Made by a program: the position numbers and the translations under genes
DNA from: Candidatus Melainabacteria bacterium
Lineage (GTDB): Bacteria > Cyanobacteriota > Vampirovibrionia > Obscuribacterales > Obscuribacteraceae
Length of the DNA stretch: 64,000 nucleotides
Direction of reading: 5' to 3'
Assembly (NCBI GenBank): GCA_003151275.1
Contig: PLXC01000013.1
Coordinates: 1 to 64,000 of the forward strand
Notes under the pieces: model-generated
Databases searched by the model: none
The model's input: the letters and a program-made list of their open reading frames with translations, nothing else
What the model was told of the DNA's origin: nothing
In this document: in pieces, positions 18,320-27,005 of the stretch
Position numbering within the stretch: position 1 is the first letter of the stretch
Layout of the letters: every line of letters begins with the position of its first letter

Positions 18320-18661
18320 TCATTAGCCCCGTGGTAAGTCAATCAGAAGTCGGATCAGACATCGTTAAATTAGTTTTCTCTAATCACAACATACCCCAAG
18401 ACAGAGGTCATGGCAATCACGGCAAATTCTATGAAATTACTTGCAAGAAGGGCATGAAGAGCTAGTTTTATCTTGCTTTTTAGACAAAATTGCCCCATTA
18501 AATGGTTACATTAACAGATCAGGTTTTGGTCTTAAAGAGTCGGACTCCGCAAAGTGCTGCGGAATAGCGTTTCCAGCAAAATTCTGGTGATATGATCGCG
18601 ATTGCCCAATGCTCGCCCGGGTTTCAGGTACTTTGAATTGCGGGAGGAACCCTGAATCAGC

Positions 18662-19459
18662 ATGTCGTTTAAGTGGACACTCGCCCGTAAAGTTTGCGTG
18701 CTTATATGCGTGCCTCTGATAGCGCAAGTAATCTTCGTTCTCTTGCTTGGTGGTCTTCTAGAACAGGCAAGCAAACAGTCCGCTTATTTGAAAGTATTGA
18801 AAGAAAAAATCGCCGCTATGGAGGACCTGTACACACAACCTGCCGCGATGAGAATGAGCGTCAATAGTTACTTGATAGGTGACAGGAACTCTGCGGATCT
18901 CTCGCAATACGAACAACAGCGCGGACACATGCGCGAAGATCTCGAAAAACTAAAAAAGCTGACAGCAGACAATCCTGCACAGCGCGCCATCATCAAAGAC
19001 CTTGGTGCCGAGGTGACTGACGCGATCCGCATGGTCGATGATTTTTTGGGACTGCTCGAAACAGACCCATCCAACTGGAAGGTCAAGTACAACATCACCA
19101 ATAGTCAACTCACGCCACTAGTGGATGATGTAATGAAAAAAGTTCGAAAATTCAGCGACGAGTTAGAAGCGGAGGAAGCGCTGACTCCAACTGTTGAGAA
19201 GGATCTAAGTGACAAAATTAAGATTCTGATTTGGACGGTGGTGCCCATCGACATTGTAGCGGTCATCGTCTTGGCTGCATTCTTCAATATCAACACAACT
19301 CGTAGATTGAAAATTTTGATGGAAAACACGCAGAGACTGGCGAACGGACAACCATTGAATGCACCGGTTAAGGGCACTGATGAAATCGCCGATCTCGATC
19401 AAGACCTTCACAAAATGGCCGCATTGCTGAATGAATCTGAACGAAAGAACAAGCCATGA
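18662..19459 (+). CDS. Membrane sensor protein with HAMP domain and no output domain
   Basis: A 265-residue protein with transmembrane helices at about 10-32 (VCVLICVPLIAQVIFVLLLGGLL) and 182-205 (IKILIWTVVPIDIVAVIVLAAFF), a helical extracytoplasmic sensor domain in between, and a C-terminal HAMP linker (RLKILMENTQRLANGQPLNAPVKGTDEIADLDQDLHKMAALL) after which it ends. Its sensor and HAMP resemble those of the next gene, a complete histidine kinase (both have 'LA-x-G-x-PL-x-AP' and 'DEIA-x-x-D' patterns). It could modulate that kinase by forming heterodimers, or be a truncated duplicate. A GGAGG ribosome-binding site precedes the ATG. Confidence 0.8.
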   Translation: MSFKWTLARKVCVLICVPLIAQVIFVLLLGGLLEQASKQSAYLKVLKEKIAAMEDLYTQPAAMRMSVNSYLIGDRNSADLSQYEQQRGHMREDLEKLKKLTADNPAQRAIIKDLGAEVTDAIRMVDDFLGLLETDPSNWKVKYNITNSQLTPLVDDVMKKVRKFSDELEAEEALTPTVEKDLSDKIKILIWTVVPIDIVAVIVLAAFFNINTTRRLKILMENTQRLANGQPLNAPVKGTDEIADLDQDLHKMAALLNESERKNKP

Positions 19460-19504
19460 TCACTGTTAGAATGATCGGGCGAATCAAATCCACGGATTCC
19501 TGGC

Positions 19505-21379
19505 ATGCGTTTTAGCACCATTCAAACTAAACTTCTCGTTCTTGTCGCAGTGGTGATGGCGTTCGAATTGTTTTTCGTCGGTGTCCTCGCGCACACACTG
19601 ACCGTTGCCCAAGCGCAATCCGAAAAGGAACGCCATGCAAGAGAGGTGACAGCGGCCTTGGCTAATTTGTCTCTAAGCATACAGAAAGCGTCGATCGGTG
19701 TCGTTACTCTTGCCGATCCAAGATACAATCCAGAACCTGGAGACCCAGTGACGTTGGTATACAACGAGCAGAGGCGAAACATTCCGCTTCAACTGCAGGC
19801 ATTACGTGAACTCGTTAAGTCTGACCCCGAGCAAGAGCGCGCCATTACTGATATCGAAGACACTTGTCTCTCAGCGGTGAGCTTAATGGAGCGATGTCGC
19901 TACGACTGCCGCATTCACAATGCCGACAATAAATTGGTGCTCACATACAAATTCTTGCTTGGTGCAAAATCTGAGCAATATACAAGAGAGGTTGATTCAT
20001 TGCAGGCGTATTACTCCGCCATGCAACGAATGCTTTTAAAAGAGGAAGAGCAGACTGGGCAGTTCGTCAAGCTGTGTCTGATTTTCGGTCTTGCCGGAAA
20101 TTTGCTCCTTGCTTTCGGCATGGCGATTTATTTGATTCGCAACATCACGAGCAGGCTCGGCACGCTGGCTCAAAACAGCGTCAATCTAGGGGCGGGTAGA
20201 CCGCTGGAGGCGCCTCTGACTGGAGATGACGAGATTGCTCAGGTGGATCTTATTTTCCATCGGATGGCCGCTGAATTGTCAGAAGTGTCTAGACGAGAGC
20301 GTGCCATTGTTGATAATGCACGCGACATTATCTGTTCCATTAGTGAAAACGATCAGTTCATAGCAATCAATCCGGCAGCAGAACGTATTCTTGGTTTCGC
20401 TGCAGACGAACTGCTTGGCAGAAGATATGTAGAAATCGTACATCCTGATGACAGTTTAAAAACCAGAACGTTCTTGCGCGAGAATCAGAACGGCAAAGTC
20501 CCTCATCCTCTGGAGACTCGACTTAGGCGCAAGGATGGTGGCGCAGTTGATGTGATGTGGTCGGCGCATTGGGCTGAGGAAGAGAGAAGTTACTTCTGTG
20601 TGATTTACGACATATCAGCACGCAAGGAGTTGGACAGACTGAAACAAGAATTCGTTGCCATGGTCAGCCACGACTTGCGCACACCATTGACTTCAATTCG
20701 TGGGACGCTGAATTTGCTTGGCTTAGGTGCCGTCGATCCGAAGACCGAATTGGGCTTGAAAATGATCTCAGACGCAGAAAGTAGCTCGGATCGGCTAATC
20801 AAGCTCGTTTCGGATTTGTTGGATCTTGAAAAGTTAGAAGTGGGTGCAATGCAACTTGAGCTTGATCTTGTGAATATGGCCGATGTGGTGCGATTATCGG
20901 TTTCGTCTGTGAGCGCATTTGCACAGCCGAAACAAATCGAACTGATTGCGGATCAGCCCACCGTAGAAGTTATGGGCGATGAAGACCGATTGATTCAGGT
21001 GCTAGTAAACCTGATGTCGAACGCAATCAAGTTTTCGCCGAAAGGCGCCAAGGTATCCGTCAGTCATAGGATTGTGGAAGGCACTTGCGAAATTCGAGTA
21101 AAAGATGACGGACCCGGCATACCCGCTGATAACGTCGATTCGGTGTTTGAGCGCTTCAAGCAGCTTGATACGACACGCGCTCAGCACAAGAGCGGATCCG
21201 GATTGGGTCTGGCCATTTGCAAGGAGATCGTGCACGCGCACGGCGGTAAAATTGGAGTGGATAGCCAGATCGGAAACGGCAGTGTATTTTGGTTTCGCGT
21301 GCCACTCGCTCCCGTGAGTGTAGAGGCGGATTCGACAAAGCTCAATCCAATATTGAAGGAAAGGGGCGGAAATGACTAA
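19505..21379 (+). CDS. Sensor histidine kinase (HAMP-PAS-HisKA-HATPase)
   Basis: A 624-residue membrane kinase. Helices at about 8-30 and 188-211 flank an extracytoplasmic helical sensor; then HAMP (213-260), PAS (about 262-375, NARDIICSISENDQFIAINPAAERILGF), HisKA with phospho-acceptor H389 in VAMVSHDLRTPLTS, and HATPase_c with the N-box NLMSNAIKFS, G1 DDGPGIP and G2 GSGLGLAICKEI. It should autophosphorylate H389 and pass the phosphate to the response regulator encoded immediately downstream, whose start overlaps its end by eight bases. The signal is unknown. It follows a HAMP protein with similar sensor layout. Confidence 0.95.
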   Translation: MRFSTIQTKLLVLVAVVMAFELFFVGVLAHTLTVAQAQSEKERHAREVTAALANLSLSIQKASIGVVTLADPRYNPEPGDPVTLVYNEQRRNIPLQLQALRELVKSDPEQERAITDIEDTCLSAVSLMERCRYDCRIHNADNKLVLTYKFLLGAKSEQYTREVDSLQAYYSAMQRMLLKEEEQTGQFVKLCLIFGLAGNLLLAFGMAIYLIRNITSRLGTLAQNSVNLGAGRPLEAPLTGDDEIAQVDLIFHRMAAELSEVSRRERAIVDNARDIICSISENDQFIAINPAAERILGFAADELLGRRYVEIVHPDDSLKTRTFLRENQNGKVPHPLETRLRRKDGGAVDVMWSAHWAEEERSYFCVIYDISARKELDRLKQEFVAMVSHDLRTPLTSIRGTLNLLGLGAVDPKTELGLKMISDAESSSDRLIKLVSDLLDLEKLEVGAMQLELDLVNMADVVRLSVSSVSAFAQPKQIELIADQPTVEVMGDEDRLIQVLVNLMSNAIKFSPKGAKVSVSHRIVEGTCEIRVKDDGPGIPADNVDSVFERFKQLDTTRAQHKSGSGLGLAICKEIVHAHGGKIGVDSQIGNGSVFWFRVPLAPVSVEADSTKLNPILKERGGND

Positions 21380-22067
21380 AGTCCTAATCGTTGAGGACGA
21401 CAAGCCGCTCTCCAGTGTGATCGAGAACTGGCTCAAACTGCAAAATTACTCGATCGAATGCGCATACAACGGAGGCGATGGTCAAGCGCTATTGGAGCAG
21501 TTTCAATACGACTTGGTTATTCTCGATTGGAACTTGCCGGACGTCGAGGGAATTGATATTCTGCGGAACTTTCGAGCACGAGGTGGACGCACACCCGTCA
21601 TCTTGCTTACAGGCAAATCAGAGATCGTTCATAGAGTAGAGGGATTGAATGTCGGCGCGGATGATTATTTGGCCAAGCCCTTCGATATGACGGAGCTTGG
21701 TGCGCGTGTGCGTGCACTATTGCGGCGACCAACTACAGCCTATCTGGAAACCATATTGGAAGTTGGTGAGTTCCGCTTGAATCCACATACACGGCAGGTG
21801 ACGCACGGTTCCGAGACGCTCAAGCTGACGCCGCGTGAGTGTGCGCTGCTCGAGTTTTTCTTGCGATATCCCGACACGGTATTTACAGGTGAAGCGCTGA
21901 TTGCGCGCGTGTGGGAGTCAGACACTACTGCATCGATCGAGACGCTCCGCACTTCAATAAAACGATTGAGAAGTCGAATTGATAGTGATGAAAAAGAATC
22001 CCATATAGAGAACGTCTTCGGCGTCGGTTATCGATTCCATTCGCGTCCGCCAGCCAAGAAGGGCTGA
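21372..22067 (+). CDS. OmpR/PhoB-family response regulator
   Basis: A 231-residue response regulator. The receiver domain (1-120) has acidic residues D9/D10, phospho-acceptor D52 in LVILDWNLPD, T in LLTGKSE and K in YLAKPFD. The C-terminal winged-helix DNA-binding domain (about 130-225) has the OmpR pattern ELTPRECALLEFFLRYPDTVF-like and GVGYRF at the end. It is translationally coupled to the histidine kinase (eight-base overlap), so the two form a two-component pair. Target genes are unknown; the three small protein genes following could be among them. Confidence 0.95.
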   Translation: MTKVLIVEDDKPLSSVIENWLKLQNYSIECAYNGGDGQALLEQFQYDLVILDWNLPDVEGIDILRNFRARGGRTPVILLTGKSEIVHRVEGLNVGADDYLAKPFDMTELGARVRALLRRPTTAYLETILEVGEFRLNPHTRQVTHGSETLKLTPRECALLEFFLRYPDTVFTGEALIARVWESDTTASIETLRTSIKRLRSRIDSDEKESHIENVFGVGYRFHSRPPAKKG

Positions 22068-22143
22068 CGGTTTCAGCCTCGTCATCAGTTTGTCATTAGT
22101 TAGTTGCAGAATAGCGTCAACTTCACCCCAAGGAGAACGCTAA

Positions 22144-22446
22144 ATGTCACAGCATTTTGACGCTAACAGAGAATCAAAACTGATTGAAAAACAGTGCGCT
22201 GAAATACTTAACCATGGCGACATGTTCAAGACCCCTGATCAGCAAGACAAAGGGGCATGGACAGCACTTAATCATGAACTCGCTAGCATCTATAGCAACC
22301 CCCAAGAATTCCGGGCTGTGCAGAAGCAGATAGCAGCCGATAATGCCTCTGGTAATTTACCGCAAGGCTTAGCAAGAATCTCCTTTAAGGAAGAGAACGG
22401 TAAGGAATATTTAGATTTTACCAATGACAAGACGACGTTGGGCTAA
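22144..22446 (+). CDS. Small hypothetical protein (100 aa)
   Basis: A 100-residue polar protein (MSQHFDANRESKLIEKQCAE...) with an AAGGAG ribosome-binding site seven bases before the ATG. It is mostly helical with a C-terminal strand pair (ISFKEENGKEYLDF). No signal peptide and no family recognised. It lies 76 bases after the response regulator gene in the same direction. Confidence 0.6.
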   Translation: MSQHFDANRESKLIEKQCAEILNHGDMFKTPDQQDKGAWTALNHELASIYSNPQEFRAVQKQIAADNASGNLPQGLARISFKEENGKEYLDFTNDKTTLG

Positions 22447-22546
22447 TCATGAGGACGTAGCATTTACGCGCCTTTCCTAAGTCTTCTCTACCGGTTTCTC
22501 AAGTCTCTCACTTAGAAAAAACGCCCTAAATCTCGGAGCAACAATA

Positions 22547-22798
22547 ATGAACACCACAGCAAAAATCCTTTCCATTCTCTCGGTTCTTCTAGTCGCAGTT
22601 CCCTCTGCTCAAGCCAATTTACGCGCTGAACGCACCATCGATTACGGCGAAGGGATTTCGATGAAGCAATACACCGATAACGCTGACTTTGTTATGTCCG
22701 TTAAAGACGGACCAACATTCAAGTTCGACAGCAGCACTCAAACAGTTTTGATTACACGTCCGGATGGCTCGGTACAAGTAGTGGATTTCAACAAATAA
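22547..22798 (+). CDS. Small secreted hypothetical protein (83 aa)
   Basis: Residues 1-23 form a signal peptide (KILSILSVLLVAVPSAQA). The mature part is about 60 residues, beta-rich (ISMKQYTDNADFVMSVKDGPTFKF...VLITRPDGSVQVVDF). CGGAGC precedes the ATG at usable distance. No family recognised. Confidence 0.6.
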   Translation: MNTTAKILSILSVLLVAVPSAQANLRAERTIDYGEGISMKQYTDNADFVMSVKDGPTFKFDSSTQTVLITRPDGSVQVVDFNK

Positions 22799-22832
22799 CG
22801 TTTACCAATTTCTCAGACGCGAGGTTCTACTT

Positions 22833-23345
22833 ATGACATTCAACAGTCGAGATGGCGCGACGGATAGCGCAAAAATCAACGGCAACGATAAAAACTCCGA
22901 TGATAGCGCTGCTAATGCTTATCAACATTTCCGTAGCGAGATCAGTCAATCCTCATCTGATCACAATAGTGCAGACACAGCCAAGTTTATGCAAGCTGTG
23001 ACAAAACACCTGGTTGCGAACAACATCTTGCCTGACTGCGTAATTGCTGGATTAGCGTCAGGTGCGGCGCCTGAAGTTCGCCAAAGGGGACGTGAGTCGG
23101 AGGCAAGTGGCAAGGAACAGGCGACCCCTGAAAAGAAAAAAGAAAATCATGAATCGAATGATGAGAAGCATCATGAATCAAATGATGAGAAGTCACGACC
23201 TATGAGCGACTCAAGCAAAGAACATGAGCATCATGCCGATCATGACTCGAAGGCACATGGCAAGCACCATCCGGCTAAACATCACGGACATTCTCACCCT
23301 GCACCGAACTTAGTACTAGATAGTTCGTCAACGACGGGAACCTAA
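22833..23345 (+). CDS. Hypothetical hydrophilic protein with His-rich C-terminus
   Basis: A 170-residue protein without a signal peptide. Residues 1-80 are polar with one likely helix (SADTAKFMQAVTKHLVANNILPDCVIAGLASG). The second half is highly charged and repetitive: NHESNDEK-HHESNDEK repeats, then EHEHHADHDSKAHGKHHPAKHHGHSHP. It is probably disordered and could bind metal ions. It lies in a run of small genes after the two-component system. No family recognised. Confidence 0.5.
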   Translation: MTFNSRDGATDSAKINGNDKNSDDSAANAYQHFRSEISQSSSDHNSADTAKFMQAVTKHLVANNILPDCVIAGLASGAAPEVRQRGRESEASGKEQATPEKKKENHESNDEKHHESNDEKSRPMSDSSKEHEHHADHDSKAHGKHHPAKHHGHSHPAPNLVLDSSSTTGT

Positions 23346-23584
23346 TGTTGTGATGGAGCCGCGTTAGATGTCGCTGGGTTCGCGACCTGAGTTTTGTCGA
23401 AGTTTCTGCAGAGCTGCTTGAATGTTTGCAAAAAATCCGGCTGAACGTCGAACGGATAGCTCAATCGAGACTGCAAATGACAGTCTTGCGACGGGCTGTT
23501 GGGCCGCAGCTCCATGACACTGTAATAGGAATGGCTTGACACATTGTCGTTAGTTTCAATAGACTGCTTACAGGGCAAACACTT
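23346..23584. other. Intergenic stretch before tRNA-Gln
   Basis: A minus-strand frame crosses this stretch and runs into the tRNA; an internal ATG at 23515 would give 57 residues (MELRPNSPSQDCHLQ...) without a ribosome-binding site. I do not consider it supported. No promoter or repeat stands out. Confidence 0.3.
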
Positions 23585-23656
23585 TGGGGTGTCGCCAAGT
23601 GGTAAGGCAGCTGGTTCTGATCCAGCCATTCCGAGGTTCAAATCCTTGCACCCCAG
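23585..23656 (+). tRNA. tRNA-Gln (anticodon CTG)
   Basis: The 72-base sequence folds as a tRNA: acceptor TGGGGTG/CACCCCA, D-arm GCC...GGC, anticodon stem GCTGG/CCAGC with loop TTCTGAT giving anticodon CTG (reads CAG, glutamine), and T-arm CGAGG/CCTTG around TTCAAAT. The discriminator base is G, as expected for tRNA-Gln. The 3' CCA is not encoded. Confidence 0.95.
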
Positions 23657-23772
23657 AAACTTTGTTATTCCCTAGACTGCATAATGATGATTGCCTCAGC
23701 TATGCACAGAATGATGCGAAAGTATCTTGTGGAAAATCCCGCACCAAGGAGCTACTTCGGAAGGAAATATGT

Positions 23773-24023
23773 ATGGTCCAAATTGCAGCATTGCGATTGG
23801 AGAATGACTTATCCGCGGGTCGAATAAATGTATGTCTGAGATAATACTTCGTCTGAACATTAATCAGCAGCGATACGTTTTGACATTGGATACCCTGAAG
23901 TCATGCCGTGTTTGCAAGCAGGAGTACCTGTTTCAACGTAACCCAACGCATGATAGAAACATCCGATTGAATTATCCACTCGGCGAAGTGCTGAGGAGTT
24001 TTGTTGCCGAGCCATTTATTTAG
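23773..24023 (+). other. Two short overlapping frames upstream of the DAC-like gene (uncertain)
   Basis: A 23-codon frame begins at an ATG at 23773 with a good AAGGAA ribosome-binding site (MVQIAALRLENDLSAGR...). It overlaps a 63-codon frame that starts at 23832 (MSEIILRLNINQQRYVLTLD... with a CxxC at CRVCKQ). They might be a leader peptide and a small protein or a broken gene. Nothing else is visible between the tRNA and 24105. Confidence 0.3.
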
Positions 24024-24105
24024 AATCGCTCTCGCAACGCGTATTATAGATCTGCAAAGCCTGCGATTTACAAGCTTCTCAGCACAACGAACCAAGGCAA
24101 AATTG

Positions 24106-25416
24106 ATGATTCATGCATATCCCCAAGAGCTGGCACTATTGGTGACAAAAACGTGGAATGAGCACCACGGTGAAGAAACAACTGAAGATGCGCTTCCCGA
24201 CATGCCCCTTCTTGAGACACTTTTATCCACTTGTTATCAAGCTAGCCTATTGCGAGAGGAAACTCGGCCCATACATTTTCGTATTATTTTTGCTGACCCG
24301 AAAATTTTTCCTGATAATGAAGGTCCTCCGTTTGGTTTTCACTGCCTGGAGTTCAGCACTTGCTTGCCACTTTCAGCTCAAGGTTTGCGGCGTTTATCCA
24401 GTGCGGCTAATTTCCCTCGCTCTTTGATCGGAGTGCGAATTAGCGAAAAAACAGGCCCTGAGATCTGGGGGATAATTCATTCCGGACCTCGCTGGCTACA
24501 AGCTTTGCATGGTGGCAGAGCATCTGCGCAAAAATTGCCCGACGCGTTAGTTGTAATAGCGACGGGTCCCGGTAATCTTGAGGTCAAAAGAGGAGCGATA
24601 AGTCTAGGTCAAATATGCGATGGGCGCGTTTTCGGTCCATCAATGAACGTCTTTCAAGCGAAGTGGTTACAAGATAGCCTTAAGGATGTAAGGGCCGAAA
24701 GACTTCAAATACATGAACAGTCGAAAGGCAGCGCAAATACTGCATGGGCGACGCTGGAGCCTGAACTGACAGAAGTCATAGACAAACACATGATGAAGCG
24801 CATGATTGCAGCTGTACGAGCCTTCGATCATGGGGGAACGCTTGTTCTATTACCCCCTCAGAGATCCGCCGAAATATGCCAAGCCAAGGACGTAGTTTCA
24901 ATAAAATATGAGTTCGTGGAAGGTGAGCCCCGCGCCCGCTTTCGAACCCTGATAATTTCAGTCATGAATATTCTTGCGGAAATAGGAGCGCAAAACCCTG
25001 CCAACAAGATATTTGGCTGGGACGACTATCAAAAAACCAACGACAGTCGCATAGCCAGTCTGGACGAAGCGATATTCGAAGTCTCACATCTGATTGCCGC
25101 ACTTTCTACCTGCGATGGTGCTGTGATCCTAACGAAACGATTTGAGTTGTTGGGCTTCGGAGCAGAAATACATTGCTATTCAACGGATGTAAGTACAGTT
25201 GCTCATGCACTCGATTTGGAAGGTGACCGTGTCAGGCTGGAATCTACGCAAAGTGTCGGAACGAGGCACCGAGCCGCTTATCGATTGTGTCACGCCCTGC
25301 CAGACGCTTTGGTTATTGTTATTTCCCAAGATGGTGCAGTGCAGTTCGTAAAGTGGAAAAATGCACACGTTACCTACTGGGAACATCAGGCATCATTTAG
25401 TTTTTCCGCAATATAG
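24106..25416 (+). CDS. DisA/DAC-like (diadenylate cyclase fold) protein
   Basis: A 436-residue protein. The C-terminal third matches the DisA_N/diadenylate cyclase (DAC) fold: TCDGAVILTKRFELLGFGAEI contains the DGA motif (residues 337-339) and VGTRHRAAYRL contains the RHR motif (387-389), followed by ALPDALVIVISQDGAV, all in the DisA order. In known enzymes these residues bind ATP and metal and make c-di-AMP. The first 330 residues are less familiar (probable sensor region). Known relatives include the DACNV-type predicted sensor domains, so it may bind a nucleotide rather than synthesise one. The ATG at 24106 is preferred over an upstream in-frame TTG. Confidence 0.75.
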   Translation: MIHAYPQELALLVTKTWNEHHGEETTEDALPDMPLLETLLSTCYQASLLREETRPIHFRIIFADPKIFPDNEGPPFGFHCLEFSTCLPLSAQGLRRLSSAANFPRSLIGVRISEKTGPEIWGIIHSGPRWLQALHGGRASAQKLPDALVVIATGPGNLEVKRGAISLGQICDGRVFGPSMNVFQAKWLQDSLKDVRAERLQIHEQSKGSANTAWATLEPELTEVIDKHMMKRMIAAVRAFDHGGTLVLLPPQRSAEICQAKDVVSIKYEFVEGEPRARFRTLIISVMNILAEIGAQNPANKIFGWDDYQKTNDSRIASLDEAIFEVSHLIAALSTCDGAVILTKRFELLGFGAEIHCYSTDVSTVAHALDLEGDRVRLESTQSVGTRHRAAYRLCHALPDALVIVISQDGAVQFVKWKNAHVTYWEHQASFSFSAI

Positions 25417-25455
25417 ATCATTTGACTGCGCACAAATGCTAATGCTAGTATTATT

Positions 25456-25490
25456 TTGCAGTTGCGCAATTTCAAGATTTTGCAATTGTT
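25456..25490 (+). promoter_or_regulatory. TTGCGCAA-type element, site A (before DUF2934 gene)
   Basis: GTTGCGCAATTT (25461-25472) is followed by ATTTTGCAATTG (25478-25488), an imperfect inverted pair. TTGCGCAA starts seven bases after a TATTAT box (25450-25455 region), and TTGACT lies further upstream. This is the same arrangement as the sites near 26120, 26245 and 28830. Confidence 0.6.
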
Positions 25491-25560
25491 ATTTTTACGA
25501 GCTAACCCGATTTGTCGTTACGACACATGAGGCGATGGCAAACGCCGGCACAAAGGATAG

Positions 25561-25767
25561 ATGATGAATATCTCTCAAAAGAAATCTAAGGTCACCAAAA
25601 TAAATACAAGACACGTCGCTTTGAAAGTAGAAAAGCCGTCGGTTGAACTGCCATCAGTAGCTGCTTTGGCTTATCAATTTTGGTTGGACGAAGGACGTCA
25701 CGGCAGCGCTCAGAGCCATTGGCTTCGAGCCGAACAACAGATCAAGAATGCCCAGAAACCAAGCTGA
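25561..25767 (+). CDS. DUF2934 small protein
   Basis: A 68-residue protein. Residues 35-63 (AYQFWLDEGRHGSAQSHWLRAEQQI) match the DUF2934 consensus (A-Y-x-x-W-x-x-x-G-x-x-x-G-x-x-x-x-x-W-x-x-A-E). The function of DUF2934 is unknown; it is common in plant-associated and stress-related loci. The N-terminus is Lys-rich. An AAGGA lies just before ATGATG. It has a TTGCGCAA element upstream, linking it to the neighbouring set of genes. Confidence 0.8.
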   Translation: MMNISQKKSKVTKINTRHVALKVEKPSVELPSVAALAYQFWLDEGRHGSAQSHWLRAEQQIKNAQKPS

Positions 25768-25812
25768 TTCGGTATTAACTGACATTGCAAACGTTTTTTT
25801 CGACTAAAGCGG

Positions 25813-26094
25813 CTATCCTGCTCCAAATAATTTAGACAAAAAGCCTACACGTTTTGGCTGAGGCAAGGTTTTTGCGAGGCTGACGCTAAGTACGCGACCT
25901 TTAAACTGGGAATTGTCGAGAGCTGAAATGACCTGTTCCTGTTGCTTGCTATCGGACATCGTGACGAAAGCGAATCCCTTACACCGACCGCCCTTGTCTG
26001 TGAGCAGCTCGATGTGACCCACTTTTCCGACTTTTTCAAAAAAGTCCAGTAAATCCTCTTTGGTTGTATCTAACGGCAGATTTCCTATCAACAT
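25813..26094 (-). CDS. RNA-binding protein, single RRM domain
   Basis: A 93-residue protein that is nearly all one RNA-recognition motif: RNP2 is MLIGNLPL at the N-terminus and RNP1 is CKGFAFVTM at about 48-56. After the domain is a short basic tail (PKRVGFLSKLFGAG). It resembles cyanobacterial Rbp proteins, which bind RNA and often respond to cold. I start at the ATG at 26094 (GAAAGA upstream); an in-frame TTG at 26130 would translate the regulatory element itself. Promoter TTGACG-17-TATGAT and a TTGCGCAATTTCGCAA element lie directly upstream. Confidence 0.92.
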   Translation of the reverse strand: MLIGNLPLDTTKEDLLDFFEKVGKVGHIELLTDKGGRCKGFAFVTMSDSKQQEQVISALDNSQFKGRVLSVSLAKTLPQPKRVGFLSKLFGAG

Positions 26095-26110
26095 GTTTCT
26101 TTCAGCCTCG

Positions 26111-26167
26111 CTATTTGCGAAATTGCGCAATTACTAACATCATACGTCTGTCTTTGAAAACCGTCAA
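26111..26167 (-). promoter_or_regulatory. Promoter and TTGCGCAA element, site B (RRM gene)
   Basis: Read on the minus strand: TTGACG (26167-26162), 17 bases, TATGAT (26144-26139), eight bases, then TTGCGCAATTTCGCAAATAG (26130-26111). The element would overlap the transcription start, a usual place for a repressor to bind. The same 20 bases occur at site C. Confidence 0.75.
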
Positions 26168-26225
26168 TTAGGGTGGTTGGGGTGTTGGAGATTTGCCGAT
26201 ACTTACGTAAATGACAATCTAGAGG

Positions 26226-26258
26226 TATACTGAACTAGTTGCGCAATTTCGCAAATAG
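26226..26258 (+). promoter_or_regulatory. -10 box and TTGCGCAA element, site C (LRV gene)
   Basis: TATACT (26226-26231) is followed after seven bases by TTGCGCAATTTCGCAAATAG (26239-26258), identical over 20 bases to site B in the divergent RRM promoter. No strong -35 is seen (TTACGT at 17 bp). Confidence 0.75.
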
Positions 26259-26290
26259 ATTTTGTCTATGTTTGAGGAGTTCTAAATCTT

Positions 26291-26911
26291 ATGAACAATG
26301 TCGGACACCTTGGAGCATCTATAGATATCGAAGCCCTGGCGCAACACTCTTCAAGCCAAATCAGAACAGTTTTAGCGTCCAATCAAGAAACACCGCCCGA
26401 GGTGCTTCGCTTGCTTGCAAATGACTCAAATGGCTCTGTGAAGTTGGCAGCAGCGCTTAATCCATCATGTCCCCTGGACATTTTGGAGAGCCTGTCGGTA
26501 GACACTGACTGGTCAATCCGTTTGGGTTTAGCTAACCAGCTCGACGTGTGCGAGGAAATTCTCTCAGCATTACTTACACACAGGAATCCATATTTAGCTG
26601 CTCAGTCTAAACATGCGATTGCCGCAGCAGCGTTTGAGCGAAAGCTCAAGGAACAAAAGATTGTCTTCATTCAAGGAGCAACATACAAATTAGGAGAGCT
26701 GCTCCTGGGGGCAGGCCAACTGCGCGCAGACCACCTTGAAAGCGCTCTTAAGTTGGGACGAGATCACTACTTACGTCTCGGTCGTGTTTTATTGCAAACC
26801 GATTTAATTCGAGCTCCCATGCTCCTCGAAGCGTTGAGATTGCAGGCTCTCCTGCGCACCGAACAAATTGAAGTTGCCGGCGTATATGAGATGATCGCTA
26901 AAGCTAGATAA
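26291..26911 (+). CDS. LRV-repeat protein with GspE-N-like C-terminal domain
   Basis: A 206-residue cytoplasmic protein in two parts. Residues 1-120 hold leucine-rich-variant/HEAT-like repeats of about 24 residues (e.g. IRTVLASNQETPPEVLRLLANDSNGSVKLAAALNPSCPLDILESLS). Residues 135-200 (YKLGELLLGAGQLRADHLESALKLGRDHYLRLGRVLLQTDLI) have the pattern of the GspE/PilB N-terminal domain, used in secretion ATPases and c-di-GMP-related proteins. This suggests a protein-binding adaptor; the partner is unknown. A GAGGAG ribosome-binding site and promoter with site C lie upstream. Similar repeats occur at 28996-29409 and 46085-48055. Confidence 0.75.
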   Translation: MNNVGHLGASIDIEALAQHSSSQIRTVLASNQETPPEVLRLLANDSNGSVKLAAALNPSCPLDILESLSVDTDWSIRLGLANQLDVCEEILSALLTHRNPYLAAQSKHAIAAAAFERKLKEQKIVFIQGATYKLGELLLGAGQLRADHLESALKLGRDHYLRLGRVLLQTDLIRAPMLLEALRLQALLRTEQIEVAGVYEMIAKAR

Positions 26912-27005
26912 TCGCTACGACAAATACTAGTGCCAACAAAAATACTTCTATAATCTTAAAATCCCAAAGTTTAGTTTGAATTCCGCAGACCAATGAGTTG
27001 CCATA

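Noticed and set aside
23342..23641. 99-codon minus-strand frame overlapping the tRNA
   Set aside because: It covers the tRNA-Gln sequence and has no ribosome-binding site or protein-like character.
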